A stretch of 64,000 nucleotides of DNA, taken from positions 124,001 to 188,000 of the forward strand of contig NZ_JAESND010000001.1 in NCBI RefSeq assembly GCF_016865585.1. The letters run 5' to 3'. The position numbers and the translations under genes were made by a program. This document shows, piece after piece, positions 21,519 through 30,147 of this stretch. Below the pieces are notes generated by a model. That model did no database searches, had not been told where the DNA came from, and saw only the letters and a list, made by a program, of their open reading frames with translations. Positions within the stretch are counted from its first letter, which is position 1. Each line of letters opens with the position of its first letter. The DNA comes from Jeongeupia naejangsanensis (lineage in GTDB: Bacteria > Pseudomonadota > Gammaproteobacteria > Burkholderiales > Chitinibacteraceae).

Positions 21519-21992
21519 ATGACCGCACCCAATATCCTGCTCACCCGCATCGACAACCGGCTGGTTCACGGCCAGGTCGGTGTGACGTGGACCACCGCGC
21601 TCGGCGCCAACCTGCTCGTCGTCGTCGACGACGTCACCGCTGCCGACGAGATGCAGCAGAAGCTGATGGCCATCACCGCCGAACAGGTCGGCGTCGGCAT
21701 CCGTTTCTTCACGGTCGAGAAGACCATTGCCGTGATCCACAAGGCCTCGCCGGCGCAGCAGATCTTCCTGATCTGCCGCAGCCCGGCGACGGTGCGCAAG
21801 CTGGTCGACGGCGGCGTGCCGATCCGTGACGTCAACGTCGGCAACATGCACTTCTCCGAAGGCAAGCGGCCGCTCTCCAAGAAGGTCTACGTCGACGACG
21901 CCGACCTCGCCGACCTGCGCGCACTCAAGGCGGGCGGCATCAACGTGTTCATCCAGGACACGCCCGGGGACACCAAGGACACCATCCAGTAA
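21519..21992 (+). CDS. agaB: PTS mannose/N-acetylgalactosamine-family IIB component
   Basis: A 157-residue IIB of the mannose family with the phosphorylated histidine in TRIDNRLVHGQVGV (His17). The segments ICRSPATVRKLVDGGVPI and VNVGNMHFSEGKR fit AgaB/AgaV from memory. It receives phosphate from IIA and passes it to the sugar entering through IIC/IID. AAGGAG lies upstream of ATG 21519. It is the first gene of a four-gene PTS operon, 11 bp upstream of the IIC gene. Confidence 0.9.
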   Translation: MTAPNILLTRIDNRLVHGQVGVTWTTALGANLLVVVDDVTAADEMQQKLMAITAEQVGVGIRFFTVEKTIAVIHKASPAQQIFLICRSPATVRKLVDGGVPIRDVNVGNMHFSEGKRPLSKKVYVDDADLADLRALKAGGINVFIQDTPGDTKDTIQ

Positions 21993-22003
21993 GGGAGACG
22001 GTC

Positions 22004-22798
22004 ATGCATGAAATCACACTGATGCAGGGGCTGATGCTGGCGGGGGTTGCCTTCATCTTCGGCATCGACTTCTGGCTTGAAGCGCTGTTCCTGTTCCGGC
22101 CGATCATCGTCTGCACGATCACCGGCGCCATTCTCGGCGACCTGCAGATCGGCCTGATCACCGGCGGCCTGACCGAGCTGGCCTTCGCCGGGCTGACCCC
22201 GGCCGGCGGGGTGCAGCCACCGAACCCGATCCTTGCCGGGATCATGACCACAGTGATTGCGCACAGCGCCGGCGTCGACCCGAAGACCGCCATCGGCCTC
22301 GGGCTGCCGTTCAGCCTGCTGATGCAGTACATCATCCTGTTCTATTACTCGGCCTTTTCGATGTTCATGCCCAAGGTCGAGCGTTACGTCAGCGAGAACA
22401 ACACGGCCGGGCTGGGGCGGATGAGCCTGCTGATGACGCTGATCGTCGCCTGCACCTACGCACTGGTGGTGTTCCTGTGTGCGTACTCGGCACAGGGCGC
22501 AATGCAGGCGCTGGTGAAGTCGATGCCGGCCTGGCTGAGCCACGGCTTTGAAGTCGCCGGCGGCATCCTGCCCGCTGTCGGTTTCGGCCTGCTGCTGCGG
22601 GTGATGCTGAAGATGCAGTACGTGCCGTATCTGCTCGCCGGCTTCCTGTTCGTCTGCTACGTGCAGATCCAGAACCTGCTGCCGGTTGCCGTGATGGGCG
22701 CGGCCTTTGCCCTGTTCGTCTACTTCAACAGCAAGCCGGAATCCGCGCCGGCAGCCGCCACCGAAGCGCCCAAGGAGGACTACAGCAATGGCATCTGA
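22004..22798 (+). CDS. agaC: PTS mannose-family IIC component, Aga type
   Basis: 264 residues, polytopic membrane channel component. The N-terminus (MHEITLMQGL, GIDFWLEALFLFRPIIVCT) and the middle (GLTPAGGVQPPNPI, GFEVAGGILPAVGFGLLLRV) match E. coli AgaC/AgaW closely in memory, and even the terminal DYSNGI is shared. IIC and IID together form the permease; in E. coli the Aga systems import N-acetylgalactosamine and galactosamine. The last 11 bp overlap the IID gene, which has its ribosome site inside this gene. Confidence 0.92.
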   Translation: MHEITLMQGLMLAGVAFIFGIDFWLEALFLFRPIIVCTITGAILGDLQIGLITGGLTELAFAGLTPAGGVQPPNPILAGIMTTVIAHSAGVDPKTAIGLGLPFSLLMQYIILFYYSAFSMFMPKVERYVSENNTAGLGRMSLLMTLIVACTYALVVFLCAYSAQGAMQALVKSMPAWLSHGFEVAGGILPAVGFGLLLRVMLKMQYVPYLLAGFLFVCYVQIQNLLPVAVMGAAFALFVYFNSKPESAPAAATEAPKEDYSNGI

Positions 22799-23603
22799 AC
22801 ACACCACCACGCCTGAAGCCGAAATCACCAAGGGCGACATCACGAAGCTCGCGTTCCGCTCGTCGATGCTGCAGGCCGGCTTCAACTATGAACGGATGCA
22901 GTCGGTCGGTTTCACCACGGCGATGCAACCGCTGCTGAAAAAGATCTACCGCGACGATCCGGAAGGCCTGAAAGCCGCCAACAAGGACAGCCTCGAGTTC
23001 ATCAACACCCACCCGAACCTCGTCGGTTTCCTGATGGGCCTGCTGATCTCGCTCGAGCAGAAGAAGGAAGACAGGGCGCTGATCAAGGGCCTGAAGGTTG
23101 CGCTGTTCGGGCCGATTGCCGGCATCGGCGATGCAATCTTCTGGTTCACGCTGTTGCCTATCATTGCCGGTGTCTGCGCGTCGTTCGCGATCCAGGGCAA
23201 CGTGCTCGGACCGCTGATTTTCTTCCTCGTCTACCTCGCGGTGTTCTTCATGCGCGTCGGCTGGACCCACATGGGCTACTCGCTCGGGGTCAAGGCGATC
23301 GACAAGATCAAGGACGGCTCAACGATGATCGCCAAGTCGGCGACCATCCTCGGGGTGACCGTGATCGGCGGGCTGATTGCGTCCTACGTGCACATCAATG
23401 TTATCGCCAGCTTCGCGATCGACGCCACCCATAGTGTCGGCCTGCAGAAGGACTTTTTCGACAAGGTCTTCCCCAACCTGCTGCCGATGGGCTACGTGAT
23501 GCTGATGTTCTACCTGCTGAAGAAAAAGCAGGTGCACCCGGTCATGCTGATCCTGATCACCTTCGTGCTCTCGATCGCACTGTCCTGGCTCGGCATCCTC
23601 TGA
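22788..23603 (+). CDS. agaD: PTS mannose-family IID component, Aga type
   Basis: ATG 22788 is preceded by AAGGAGG within the IIC gene and gives 271 residues. The sequence has FRSSMLQAGFNYERMQ, INTHPNLVGFLMGLLISLE, GIGDAIFWFTLLPI and WTHMGYS, all hallmarks of the IID family. Overlap with IIC (11 bp) indicates translational coupling. It completes the membrane complex of the PTS. A strong intrinsic terminator follows the gene. Confidence 0.92.
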   Translation: MASEHTTTPEAEITKGDITKLAFRSSMLQAGFNYERMQSVGFTTAMQPLLKKIYRDDPEGLKAANKDSLEFINTHPNLVGFLMGLLISLEQKKEDRALIKGLKVALFGPIAGIGDAIFWFTLLPIIAGVCASFAIQGNVLGPLIFFLVYLAVFFMRVGWTHMGYSLGVKAIDKIKDGSTMIAKSATILGVTVIGGLIASYVHINVIASFAIDATHSVGLQKDFFDKVFPNLLPMGYVMLMFYLLKKKQVHPVMLILITFVLSIALSWLGIL

Positions 23604-23646
23604 CGCTCCGTTTTCTCCGGCCGGTCTCCCTCCCGCCGCGCCGGAG

Positions 23647-23678
23647 GCGGCGGTTCCCGTAACCGCCGCTTTTTTTCC
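23647..23678 (+). terminator. Intrinsic terminator inside the PTS operon, between IID and IIA
   Basis: GCGGCGGTT (23647-23655), loop CCCGT, AACCGCCGC (23661-23669), then eight T residues. The stem has nine perfect pairs, so it should stop a large share of transcripts after the IID gene. The IIA gene starts 21 bases later at 23699 with its own ribosome site, so its expression depends on readthrough or an unseen promoter. Confidence 0.85.
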
Positions 23679-23698
23679 GCAACCCCGAAGGAATTCCC

Positions 23699-24142
23699 AT
23701 GATCAGCATCATCGTCACCGGTCACGGCCGGTTTGCCTCGGGTCTGCTTGGCGCGGTCGAGCAGGTGTTCGGCCGGCAGGTGCAGGCCGTTGCCGTCGAC
23801 TTTCCGCCCGAGCTGGGTACTGCCGAGCTCGAAGCCGCGCTGAATGCCGCCGTTGCCGGCCTGCCGGCCGACACCGGTCTCGTTTTCCTGACCGACCTGC
23901 TTGGCGGCTCGCCGTTCAAGCTCGCATCGCAGATCGCACTGGCGCAATCGCAAGCCTGCGACGTGATCGCCGGCAGCAATATGGCGATGTTTGCCGAAGT
24001 CGCGCTCGAACGTGACGAGATTGCCGGTGTCAGCGACTTTGTCGAGCGTGCGCAGGACGCCGCCCACGCCGGCGTCGCCAGCCTGCGCGAGCGTCTTGCC
24101 CGTCAGCAGGCTCGCGCCAGTGCGCAGGGCGACGGGCTTTAA
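23699..24142 (+). CDS. agaF: PTS mannose-family IIA component (AgaF-like)
   Basis: 147 residues with the fold of the mannose-family IIA. His9 in IIVTGHGRFASG is the phosphorylated residue, and FLTDLLGGSPFKLA is the second family motif. It takes phosphate from HPr and gives it to IIB. Ribosome site GAAGGAAT precedes ATG 23699. The stop is 3 bp from the stop of the convergent binding-protein gene. HPr and enzyme I are not in this window. Confidence 0.9.
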   Translation: MISIIVTGHGRFASGLLGAVEQVFGRQVQAVAVDFPPELGTAELEAALNAAVAGLPADTGLVFLTDLLGGSPFKLASQIALAQSQACDVIAGSNMAMFAEVALERDEIAGVSDFVERAQDAAHAGVASLRERLARQQARASAQGDGL

Positions 24143-24145
24143 GGT

Positions 24146-25405
24146 TCAGGAGCGCAGCGCCCGCAGGGCGGCGTCGATCTGTCTCGCCGCCTGCTGGCTG
24201 CTTTGTTCCGGGTGGTTGAAGTAGTAGCTGAGCACCCGGAAGAACACTTCGCGCGCCTGCTGCGAGGTGGCCATCGAATGTGCCATGCTCGGCAGCAGGC
24301 GACCGCGTTTTTCGGCGTCGCGGAAGGCGTTGGCCGCGGCGATGCCGCAGCTGTCGAAGCCGCCGAGGCTGGCATCGGTGCGAGGCGGAATCGCCCCCTT
24401 GCGGCGGGCGAGTTCCGACTGCAGCTTCGGATCCATCAGCACATCGGCAAACGCCGCCTGCGCCGCGTTCTCGCCCTCGGCGGCGCGGAACAGCGCGAAA
24501 CTGTCCAGACCGTAGATGAAGTAGCCGTCGGTGCCCGGTGCCGGCAGGCAGCGCAGCGTTTTGCCCGGCGCCATGCCCTGCAGCACCAGATCGGCCTTGG
24601 CCCAGTCGCCCATGATGAACATCGCCGCACGGCCGTTGCGCAGTGCGGCCAGTTCGGGCGACTTGCCGGTGCCGCCGGCGCCCGGTGAGACATACTCGCG
24701 CAACTGGCGGAAGCGCTCGAGCACCATCACCATCCGTGCGCTGTTGATGGCCGCGCTGTTCTGTTCGACGAAAACCTTGCGGTAGAACGCGCCGTCGGTC
24801 AGGCCCAGCAACAGGTTCTCGAACAGTGTCGTTTCCTGCCAGTCGAGCTTGCCGAGCGACAGCGGAATGTAGCCGCCCGTCTTGAGCTTGGGCGCAACCT
24901 TGAAGAAATCGTCCCAGCTGGCCGGCACCGGCAGCTTCAGCGCATCGAACGGCGCCGGATTCACCAGCATCCAGTTGATCCGGTGTACGTCGGTCGGCAG
25001 CGCCACGTAGCGTCCCTTGTACTTGACCGCATCGCGCACCGCTGCCGGCAACACCGCGTCCCACTGTTTCTCGCGCGCCGGCGGGTAGGGCGAGGCCAGA
25101 AAGCCCAGCGACGCCCACTCCTGGATGATCGGCCCTTCCATCAGCGCCGCCACCGGTGGGTCGCCGGCGATGGCCCGGGCCTGCAGCACCACGTAGGCGC
25201 TCTCGCCGCCGCCGCCGGGCACGACGAAGTCCTTCCAGCGCTGGCCGTGTTTGGCCAGTTCGGACTTGAGCAGGCTCAGCGAGGCGATTTCGCTCGGCAG
25301 GGTCCAGTAATGCAGCACCTCAATCTGTCCGGCCGGTCCGGCCTGCACCGGCAGGCTCAGCGCGATCAGGCAGCTTGCGATCAGTTTTTTCATCGTTTCA
25401 GCCAT
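24146..25405 (-). CDS. Orphan periplasmic sugar-binding protein, GtsA-like (family 1 SBP)
   Basis: A 419-residue extracellular solute-binding protein with a Sec signal peptide (KKLIASCLIALSLPVQAG, cleavage after about residue 22). The mature N-terminus EVLHYWTLPSE and the segments VVPGGGGESAYVVLQAR and ALPTDVHRINWM resemble the glucose/mannose binding protein GtsA. Transport genes of an ABC importer are absent. Its start overlaps the histidine kinase stop by 8 bp, or it starts at 25393. As an orphan SBP at the end of a two-component operon, it may be a sensor partner of the kinase (precedent: the ChiS-CBP pair of Vibrio). This role is inference. Alternatively it may serve an ABC importer coded elsewhere. 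Confidence 0.85.
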   Translation of the reverse strand: MAETMKKLIASCLIALSLPVQAGPAGQIEVLHYWTLPSEIASLSLLKSELAKHGQRWKDFVVPGGGGESAYVVLQARAIAGDPPVAALMEGPIIQEWASLGFLASPYPPAREKQWDAVLPAAVRDAVKYKGRYVALPTDVHRINWMLVNPAPFDALKLPVPASWDDFFKVAPKLKTGGYIPLSLGKLDWQETTLFENLLLGLTDGAFYRKVFVEQNSAAINSARMVMVLERFRQLREYVSPGAGGTGKSPELAALRNGRAAMFIMGDWAKADLVLQGMAPGKTLRCLPAPGTDGYFIYGLDSFALFRAAEGENAAQAAFADVLMDPKLQSELARRKGAIPPRTDASLGGFDSCGIAAANAFRDAEKRGRLLPSMAHSMATSQQAREVFFRVLSYYFNHPEQSSQQAARQIDAALRALRS

Positions 25406-26879
25406 TGCGCAGCAGCACCAGCGTTGCCATCAGGCCGCCCTGCGGGTCGTTGCGCAGCACCAGTTCGCCGCCGTGGCTGCGGGCAATGCTGCGCGCAATC
25501 GCCAGTCCCAGCCCGGTGCCGCCCTGATCGGTGTGGACGCGGAAATACGGTTCGAAGACTTTTTCCAGCAGCCGTTCCGGCAGGCCCGGACCGTCATCGC
25601 CGATGAAGAGCGTGATCCGGTCGACCTGATCGTCGAGCGTCAGCGTGACGTGGTTGCCGTACTTGAGGCCGTTGTCGATCAGGTTGCCGATGCAGCGGCG
25701 GATCGCCAGCGGCCGGCCCCGGATCGGTGCCACCCGGCCTTGCAGGGTAATCCGTTCGCCGTAGGCTTCGATCATCTGTGCCAGCAGCTGCATCACGTCG
25801 ATCCTTTCGATGTTCTCGTGGATGTCGGTGTCCTTCATGCTCTGCAGTGCGCCTTTCACCATCAGCTCCAGGTCCTTGAGGTCGGCCTCGAACTTGCGCT
25901 GCTGCACTTCGTCATCGAGCATTTCCGCACGCAGCCGCAGCCGGGTGATCGGCGTTTTCAGGTCGTGGCTGATCGCCGTGAACAGCATCTCGCGGTTGTG
26001 GAGGTAGGCCCGCAGCCGCGTCTGCATCCGGTTGAATGCCCGTGTTGCCGCGACGAACTCGGCACTGCCGGCTTCCTGCAGTGGCGGCACTTCCAGGCGC
26101 GAGTCCAGCGCCTCGGCGGCGCCTGCCAGCGCTTCGATCGGCTTGAGTTCGCGCCGCAGCAACGGCCAGGTGAACAGCAGCACCAACAGCATGCCGAAGA
26201 CGGTGAACCAGAACTGCCTTGGCGTGAAGAATGGCACGTCGAGCGCGTCGTACGGTGGCGGGAGCGGCGCGGCCAGAAACAGCCATTCCTGCGGGTTGAT
26301 CTGCAACTGCAGCACCAGAATCGGCGCGTCCGGACGCAGTATCGGCAGCGAGAAGCGGCTCCAGCCCGGAGGAAGGTCGGCCATTAGCACGCCGGCGTTG
26401 AAGACGCGAAGCTGGTTGGCCCGCGTCAGCGCCACGCTCACGGCCTGATCGTCACGCAAATGCAGCGTCAGCTCGCGCGTTGCGATATCGACGATCTTCT
26501 GCCCGGCCCGGCTGGGCGGCAGTGGCGTCTGCTTCAGTTCGCGGTTGTTGATCGAGACGAAAAACTGCGATCCGCCCAGCTCGCGCTGTTGCGCCAGCAC
26601 CAGCTGGCGATAGTTGCGTGGCAAGGCACTCATGAAGTTGACCGTAGCGATCACGCCCTGCGTCATGCCGCGGATCGAGCTTTCCAGCCCGGCATCGATG
26701 CGCGAGCGGTACTGGTAGTACCAGAGCGCGCCGGCCACGAGTTCGGCCAACAGCAGGGCGGCCACCAGCATGCACCAGACGCGGCCGAACAGCGAACGCG
26801 GATAGAGCCGCGACAATCGTCGCCATCTGCCGCCGCGCTCGTCCGCCAGCGACGGAATTTCAGTATTCGCGCCGGACAT
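25398..26879 (-). CDS. Membrane sensor histidine kinase, GtrS-like
   Basis: ATG 26879 overlaps the response-regulator stop by 20 bp and gives 493 residues. TM1 lies at about 31-54 and TM2 at 223-241, bounding a periplasmic sensor of about 170 residues. HAMP is at about 242-295, the phosphorylated His305 in FTAISHDLKTPITRL, the N box at NLIDNGLKYG, and G boxes at GDDGPGLP and GGTGLGLAI. The N-terminal segment LYPRSLFGRVW resembles glucose-responsive GtrS kinases I recall. The signal sensed is not shown. It phosphorylates the regulator encoded just upstream. Confidence 0.9.
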   Translation of the reverse strand: MSGANTEIPSLADERGGRWRRLSRLYPRSLFGRVWCMLVAALLLAELVAGALWYYQYRSRIDAGLESSIRGMTQGVIATVNFMSALPRNYRQLVLAQQRELGGSQFFVSINNRELKQTPLPPSRAGQKIVDIATRELTLHLRDDQAVSVALTRANQLRVFNAGVLMADLPPGWSRFSLPILRPDAPILVLQLQINPQEWLFLAAPLPPPYDALDVPFFTPRQFWFTVFGMLLVLLFTWPLLRRELKPIEALAGAAEALDSRLEVPPLQEAGSAEFVAATRAFNRMQTRLRAYLHNREMLFTAISHDLKTPITRLRLRAEMLDDEVQQRKFEADLKDLELMVKGALQSMKDTDIHENIERIDVMQLLAQMIEAYGERITLQGRVAPIRGRPLAIRRCIGNLIDNGLKYGNHVTLTLDDQVDRITLFIGDDGPGLPERLLEKVFEPYFRVHTDQGGTGLGLAIARSIARSHGGELVLRNDPQGGLMATLVLLRNG

Positions 26880-27597
26880 CGGCACAGAGCATGTAGCCCT
26901 GATTGCGCACCGCGCGTACCAGTTCGCGCTGTCCGTCACGCAGGCGCTGGCGCAGCCGGCTGACCTGCACGTCGACGCCGCGGTCGAGCGGGTTGTTTTC
27001 ACGGTGCCGGGTGATTTCGGAAATCGCGTCCCGGTCGAGCACTTCGTGCGCGTGGCGCAGGAACAGGGACAGCAGGGCGTATTCGGTGCCGGAAATGGCC
27101 TCGACACTGCCGTCGGCATGCAGCAGTTCGCGCCGCAGCACGTCGAGCTTCCAGTCGCCGAACACCAGGTAGCGCGGTTCGGCGCCGGCGACCGGGGTCT
27201 GCACCATCTGGTTGCGCCGCAACAGTGCCTTGATCCGCGCCAGCAGCTCGCGGGCACTGAAAGGCTTGGCCATGTAATCGTCGGCACCGAATTCGAGCCC
27301 GATGACCTTGTCGGCTTCGTCCGAAGCTGCCGTGAGCATGATGATCGGTACGGTCGAAAACTGGCGGATCATCCGGCACAGGGTGAACCCGTCGTGACCG
27401 GGGAGCATGATGTCGAGCACCACCAGATCGATGACGTCGCGCTTGAGCACCGACATCAGCGTGCTGCCATCCGGCAGCGCACGGACGCCGAATCCGGCCC
27501 GGCCCAGATATTCGGTCAGCAGTTCCCGGATTTCGGCGTCATCGTCGATCAGCAGGATGTTTGCCGCCTTGGCGGCGTGGGGCGCTTGCAGGTCCAT
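26860..27597 (-). CDS. OmpR-family response regulator (GltR-like)
   Basis: 245 residues: receiver domain (about 13-125) with phosphorylation site Asp62 in VVLDIMLPGHDGF, acidic pocket IDDDAEIR and Lys111 in YMAKPF, then an OmpR-type winged helix with FLRHAHEVLDRDAI and VDVQVSRLRQRL. It is the first gene of the RR-HK-SBP operon; the HK ATG lies 20 bp before its stop. Possible targets are the convergent PTS operon and the deaminase gene. The HugZ-like gene lies 69 bp upstream on the same strand. Confidence 0.92.
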   Translation of the reverse strand: MDLQAPHAAKAANILLIDDDAEIRELLTEYLGRAGFGVRALPDGSTLMSVLKRDVIDLVVLDIMLPGHDGFTLCRMIRQFSTVPIIMLTAASDEADKVIGLEFGADDYMAKPFSARELLARIKALLRRNQMVQTPVAGAEPRYLVFGDWKLDVLRRELLHADGSVEAISGTEYALLSLFLRHAHEVLDRDAISEITRHRENNPLDRGVDVQVSRLRQRLRDGQRELVRAVRNQGYMLCADVRREY

Positions 27598-27666
27598 GCC
27601 CGATTATGCGGCGATCCCGGGGTGGGGGCGCAATCGGGGATTTGCGTTACATCAAGCGCGACCGAC

Positions 27667-28161
27667 TCAGGCGGCTTTCTTGTCGATCACGACGTGGTCG
27701 AACTGCGTGCCGTCGATGCTGACGTCGAATGCCTGGCCAAAGCCGACGACATAGCGGCCCGGCTGTGGTGTCAGTTCGAACAGCGAGAAATCCAGCCCGC
27801 GCAGCAGGCTAAGCATCTTTTCGCCGAAGCGGGCATTGAAAAGCGAAAAAACCGGCTCGTTGCCTTCGTTGCCCAGATTGCGGACTGCGCACAACCAGCG
27901 CGACCGCTCGCGGCCGAACAGGTTGCTGCTTTCCGATTCGTCGGCCAGTAGCATGACATTGGCCTGGTGTCGCCGGTCGATCAACTGGTAATGCTCTGCC
28001 AGCTGGCTGATGTAGATGTAAAGCTTGCCGTCGGCGTGCACGAAGGGCGCGTAGCTGATGAAGGGGCTGCCGTCGTCGGCAATGCAGCTGATGGCCAGTG
28101 TCTTGCGACTGGCGACAAAATCGAGGTAGCGCTGTTTTGCGGCGGGCAGATCAAGGGCCAT
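27667..28161 (-). CDS. HugZ-family FMN-binding split-barrel protein
   Basis: 164 residues, one pyridoxamine-phosphate-oxidase-like split barrel. The N-terminus [24 protein letters not shown] and the segment [13 protein letters not shown]-like region follow the HugZ/HutZ pattern. Members bind heme or flavin and take part in heme iron use. No heme-transport genes are near. The stop is 69 bp upstream of the response-regulator start on the same strand, so co-transcription is possible. Confidence 0.78.
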   Translation of the reverse strand: MALDLPAAKQRYLDFVASRKTLAISCIADDGSPFISYAPFVHADGKLYIYISQLAEHYQLIDRRHQANVMLLADESESSNLFGRERSRWLCAVRNLGNEGNEPVFSLFNARFGEKMLSLLRGLDFSLFELTPQPGRYVVGFGQAFDVSIDGTQFDHVVIDKKAA

Positions 28162-28332
28162 GCTGGATTACATTCCGGAACGATTGGTGTTCGCATTGTG
28201 ATGCCTGTGCCGGCCGCTGTCACGATCTCAAATCAGCGGCCGGATTCAGGTAAAATTGCGGGTTGCCGACGCTGTTTCTGCGCGGCCTCAACCGGTCCGC
28301 CCTTTGCGAGGGCGACCACCTGGAGAACTCGC

Positions 28333-29277
28333 ATGTCCCAACAGAACGCCCAGCCCATCGTGGTCGCGGCCCTGTACAAATTCGTGACGCTGACCGATTA
28401 CGCCGCGCTGCGCGAACCGCTGCAGCAATGCATGCTCGATCATGATGTCAAAGGCACCTTGCTGCTGGCCGAGGAGGGCATCAACGGTACGGTGTCCGGC
28501 ACCCGTGCGGCCATCGATGCCTTGCTGGACTGGCTCCGCCGTGACGCGCGCCTGGTCGATGTCGACCACAAGGAATCGTATTGCGACGCGCAGCCGTTCC
28601 TGCGGGCCAAGGTCAAGCTGAAGAAGGAGATCGTCACGCTGGGCGTGGAGGGCGTCGACCCGAACAAGCGCGTCGGCACCTACGTCGAGCCGCAGGACTG
28701 GAACGCACTGATCAACGATCCGGAAGTGCTGCTGATCGATACCCGCAACGATTACGAAGTGGCGATCGGTACGTTCGAAGGCGCAGTCGACCCGAAAACC
28801 GAGAGCTTCCGCGAGTTCCCCGATTACATCCGCGCGCATTTCGACCCGGCCAGGCACAAGAAGGTGGCGATGTTCTGTACCGGCGGGATCCGCTGCGAAA
28901 AAGCATCGAGCTATATGCTTGGCGAAGGGTTCGAGGAGGTCTATCACCTCAAGGGCGGCATCCTCAAATATCTGGAGACCGTGGCGCAGGACGAGTCGAA
29001 GTGGCAGGGCGACTGCTTTGTCTTCGACAACCGGGTGACGGTCCGGCATGACCTGTCAGCCGGGGATTATGTGCTTTGCCACGCCTGCCGCGAGCCAGTG
29101 TCGGTGGACGAGCGCGCGTCGCCGAACTATGTCGAAGGTGTCAGTTGCCCGCGCTGCTGGGATTCACTGCCGGAAAAAACCCGCGAAGGTGCGCGGGAAC
29201 GACAGAAGCAGATTTCGCTGGCCAAGGCCCGTAACCAGCCCAGCCCGCTGGGGCGGAATCCGCGCAACGACGCCTGA
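28333..29277 (+). CDS. trhO: tRNA U34 hydroxylase TrhO (YceA, rhodanese family)
   Basis: ATG 28333 (GGAG nearby) gives 314 residues. The N-terminal domain contains [17 protein letters not shown] and [14 protein letters not shown], the TrhO-specific signature. The rhodanese domain has the catalytic Cys in [12 protein letters not shown], and a C-terminal zinc-like motif holds CHACREP and CPRCWDS. TrhO makes 5-hydroxyuridine at tRNA position 34 using oxygen. It is a single gene, with a promoter-like TAAAAT at 28252-28257 upstream and a terminator after. Confidence 0.94.
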   Translation: MSQQNAQPIVVAALYKFVTLTDYAALREPLQQCMLDHDVKGTLLLAEEGINGTVSGTRAAIDALLDWLRRDARLVDVDHKESYCDAQPFLRAKVKLKKEIVTLGVEGVDPNKRVGTYVEPQDWNALINDPEVLLIDTRNDYEVAIGTFEGAVDPKTESFREFPDYIRAHFDPARHKKVAMFCTGGIRCEKASSYMLGEGFEEVYHLKGGILKYLETVAQDESKWQGDCFVFDNRVTVRHDLSAGDYVLCHACREPVSVDERASPNYVEGVSCPRCWDSLPEKTREGARERQKQISLAKARNQPSPLGRNPRNDA

Positions 29278-29295
29278 GTTGCGTTTCTGCCAAAA

Positions 29296-29321
29296 AAACA
29301 GCCCGGTTTCCCGGGCTGTTT
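29296..29321. terminator. Bidirectional terminator trhO/DUF1456
   Basis: AAACAGCCCGG-TTTC-CCGGGCTGTTT with a run of seven A residues before and T residues after. It serves trhO (stop 29277) and the convergent DUF1456 gene (stop 29341). Confidence 0.85.
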
Positions 29322-29340
29322 CTTTGTGTGGCTCGCGGGG

Positions 29341-29802
29341 TCAGCCGCGTATGCGCATCGTCAGACCCTTGAGGAAATAGCGCAGCAGCTGATCGCCGCA
29401 GCGGCGGAAATTCTTCTGGCCTTCCTTGCGGAACAGCGCGCTCAGTTCCGGCTTGGAAATCTCGAATTCCGCGCTGGCGAGAATGGCGTGCATGTCGTCT
29501 TCCTTGAGCTCGAACGCCACGCGCAGCTTTTTCAGGACCGTGTTGTTGGAGACCGGCCAGATCACTTCCGGCGCCGGGCGGCTGTCGTCCTTGCCGCGAC
29601 GGAAGACCACCAGCCCGTCGAGGAAGTGCGCAAACATGGCGTTGTCGCAGTGGCGATAACCTTCTTCATCGTCCTTTTTCAGGTAAGCCTGCACGTCGTT
29701 CAGCTTGGCTTCGAAGCCGGCGAGGGCGGCGATTTCGACGAGTTTGGCATCGCTCAGATCGAGCATGTAGCGCACGCTGCGCAAGACATCATTGGAAAGC
29801 AA
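29341..29802 (-). CDS. DUF1456 protein (YehS-like)
   Basis: The protein is a 153-residue YehS/DUF1456 family member made of two similar helical repeats (SNDVLRSVRYMLDL and NNTVLKKLRVAFEL; EEGYRHC and GDQLLRYFLKG). The start is a TTG at 29802 with GGGAG nine bases upstream; it aligns with the LSNDILRSVRY start of E. coli YehS, whereas the upstream ORF extension to 29883 is not conserved. Function is unknown. Confidence 0.85.
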   Translation of the reverse strand: MLSNDVLRSVRYMLDLSDAKLVEIAALAGFEAKLNDVQAYLKKDDEEGYRHCDNAMFAHFLDGLVVFRRGKDDSRPAPEVIWPVSNNTVLKKLRVAFELKEDDMHAILASAEFEISKPELSALFRKEGQKNFRRCGDQLLRYFLKGLTMRIRG

Positions 29803-30147
29803 AACGACTCCCGTTCGTGGTGATGGGCCGGATATTTCATGCCCAAAACGGCATTTTGCCATTTCGGGATCCGCTGCGTGCATCCGCCCGTTGGCTGGTG
29901 TGCCGACGTGGCGAGGGGTTGCCCATGTGGACAGCTTGATCAGGCGCCGCTAAATTTCTAATTTTTCTGGATTTTTTCCTTGAACCGGCTTGCCCGAACG
30001 GCCCCGGCAGGGCAGAATTCCCCTCTTTTTTCGGGCCGGATATCCGTCCGGCATGTGTTGAACTGATGGCTTGCCCACCCATCGTGACCTAGTCACAAAG
30101 TGGCGAGACGTCTTAGACCTTCTAGCCCAGGGGGTGTGGGATAAAAC
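29803..30147. other. 345-bp intergenic region with several palindromes upstream of the Rieske gene
   Basis: No gene fits here. Visible are CGGATATCCG (30037-30046, perfect 10-bp palindrome), GTGAC-CTA-GTCAC (30084-30096), and AGACGTCT (30106-30113), plus an AT-rich stretch near 29955-29985. These lie 35-110 bp upstream of the Rieske oxygenase ATG and are candidate operator sites for a missing regulator. Confidence 0.45.
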
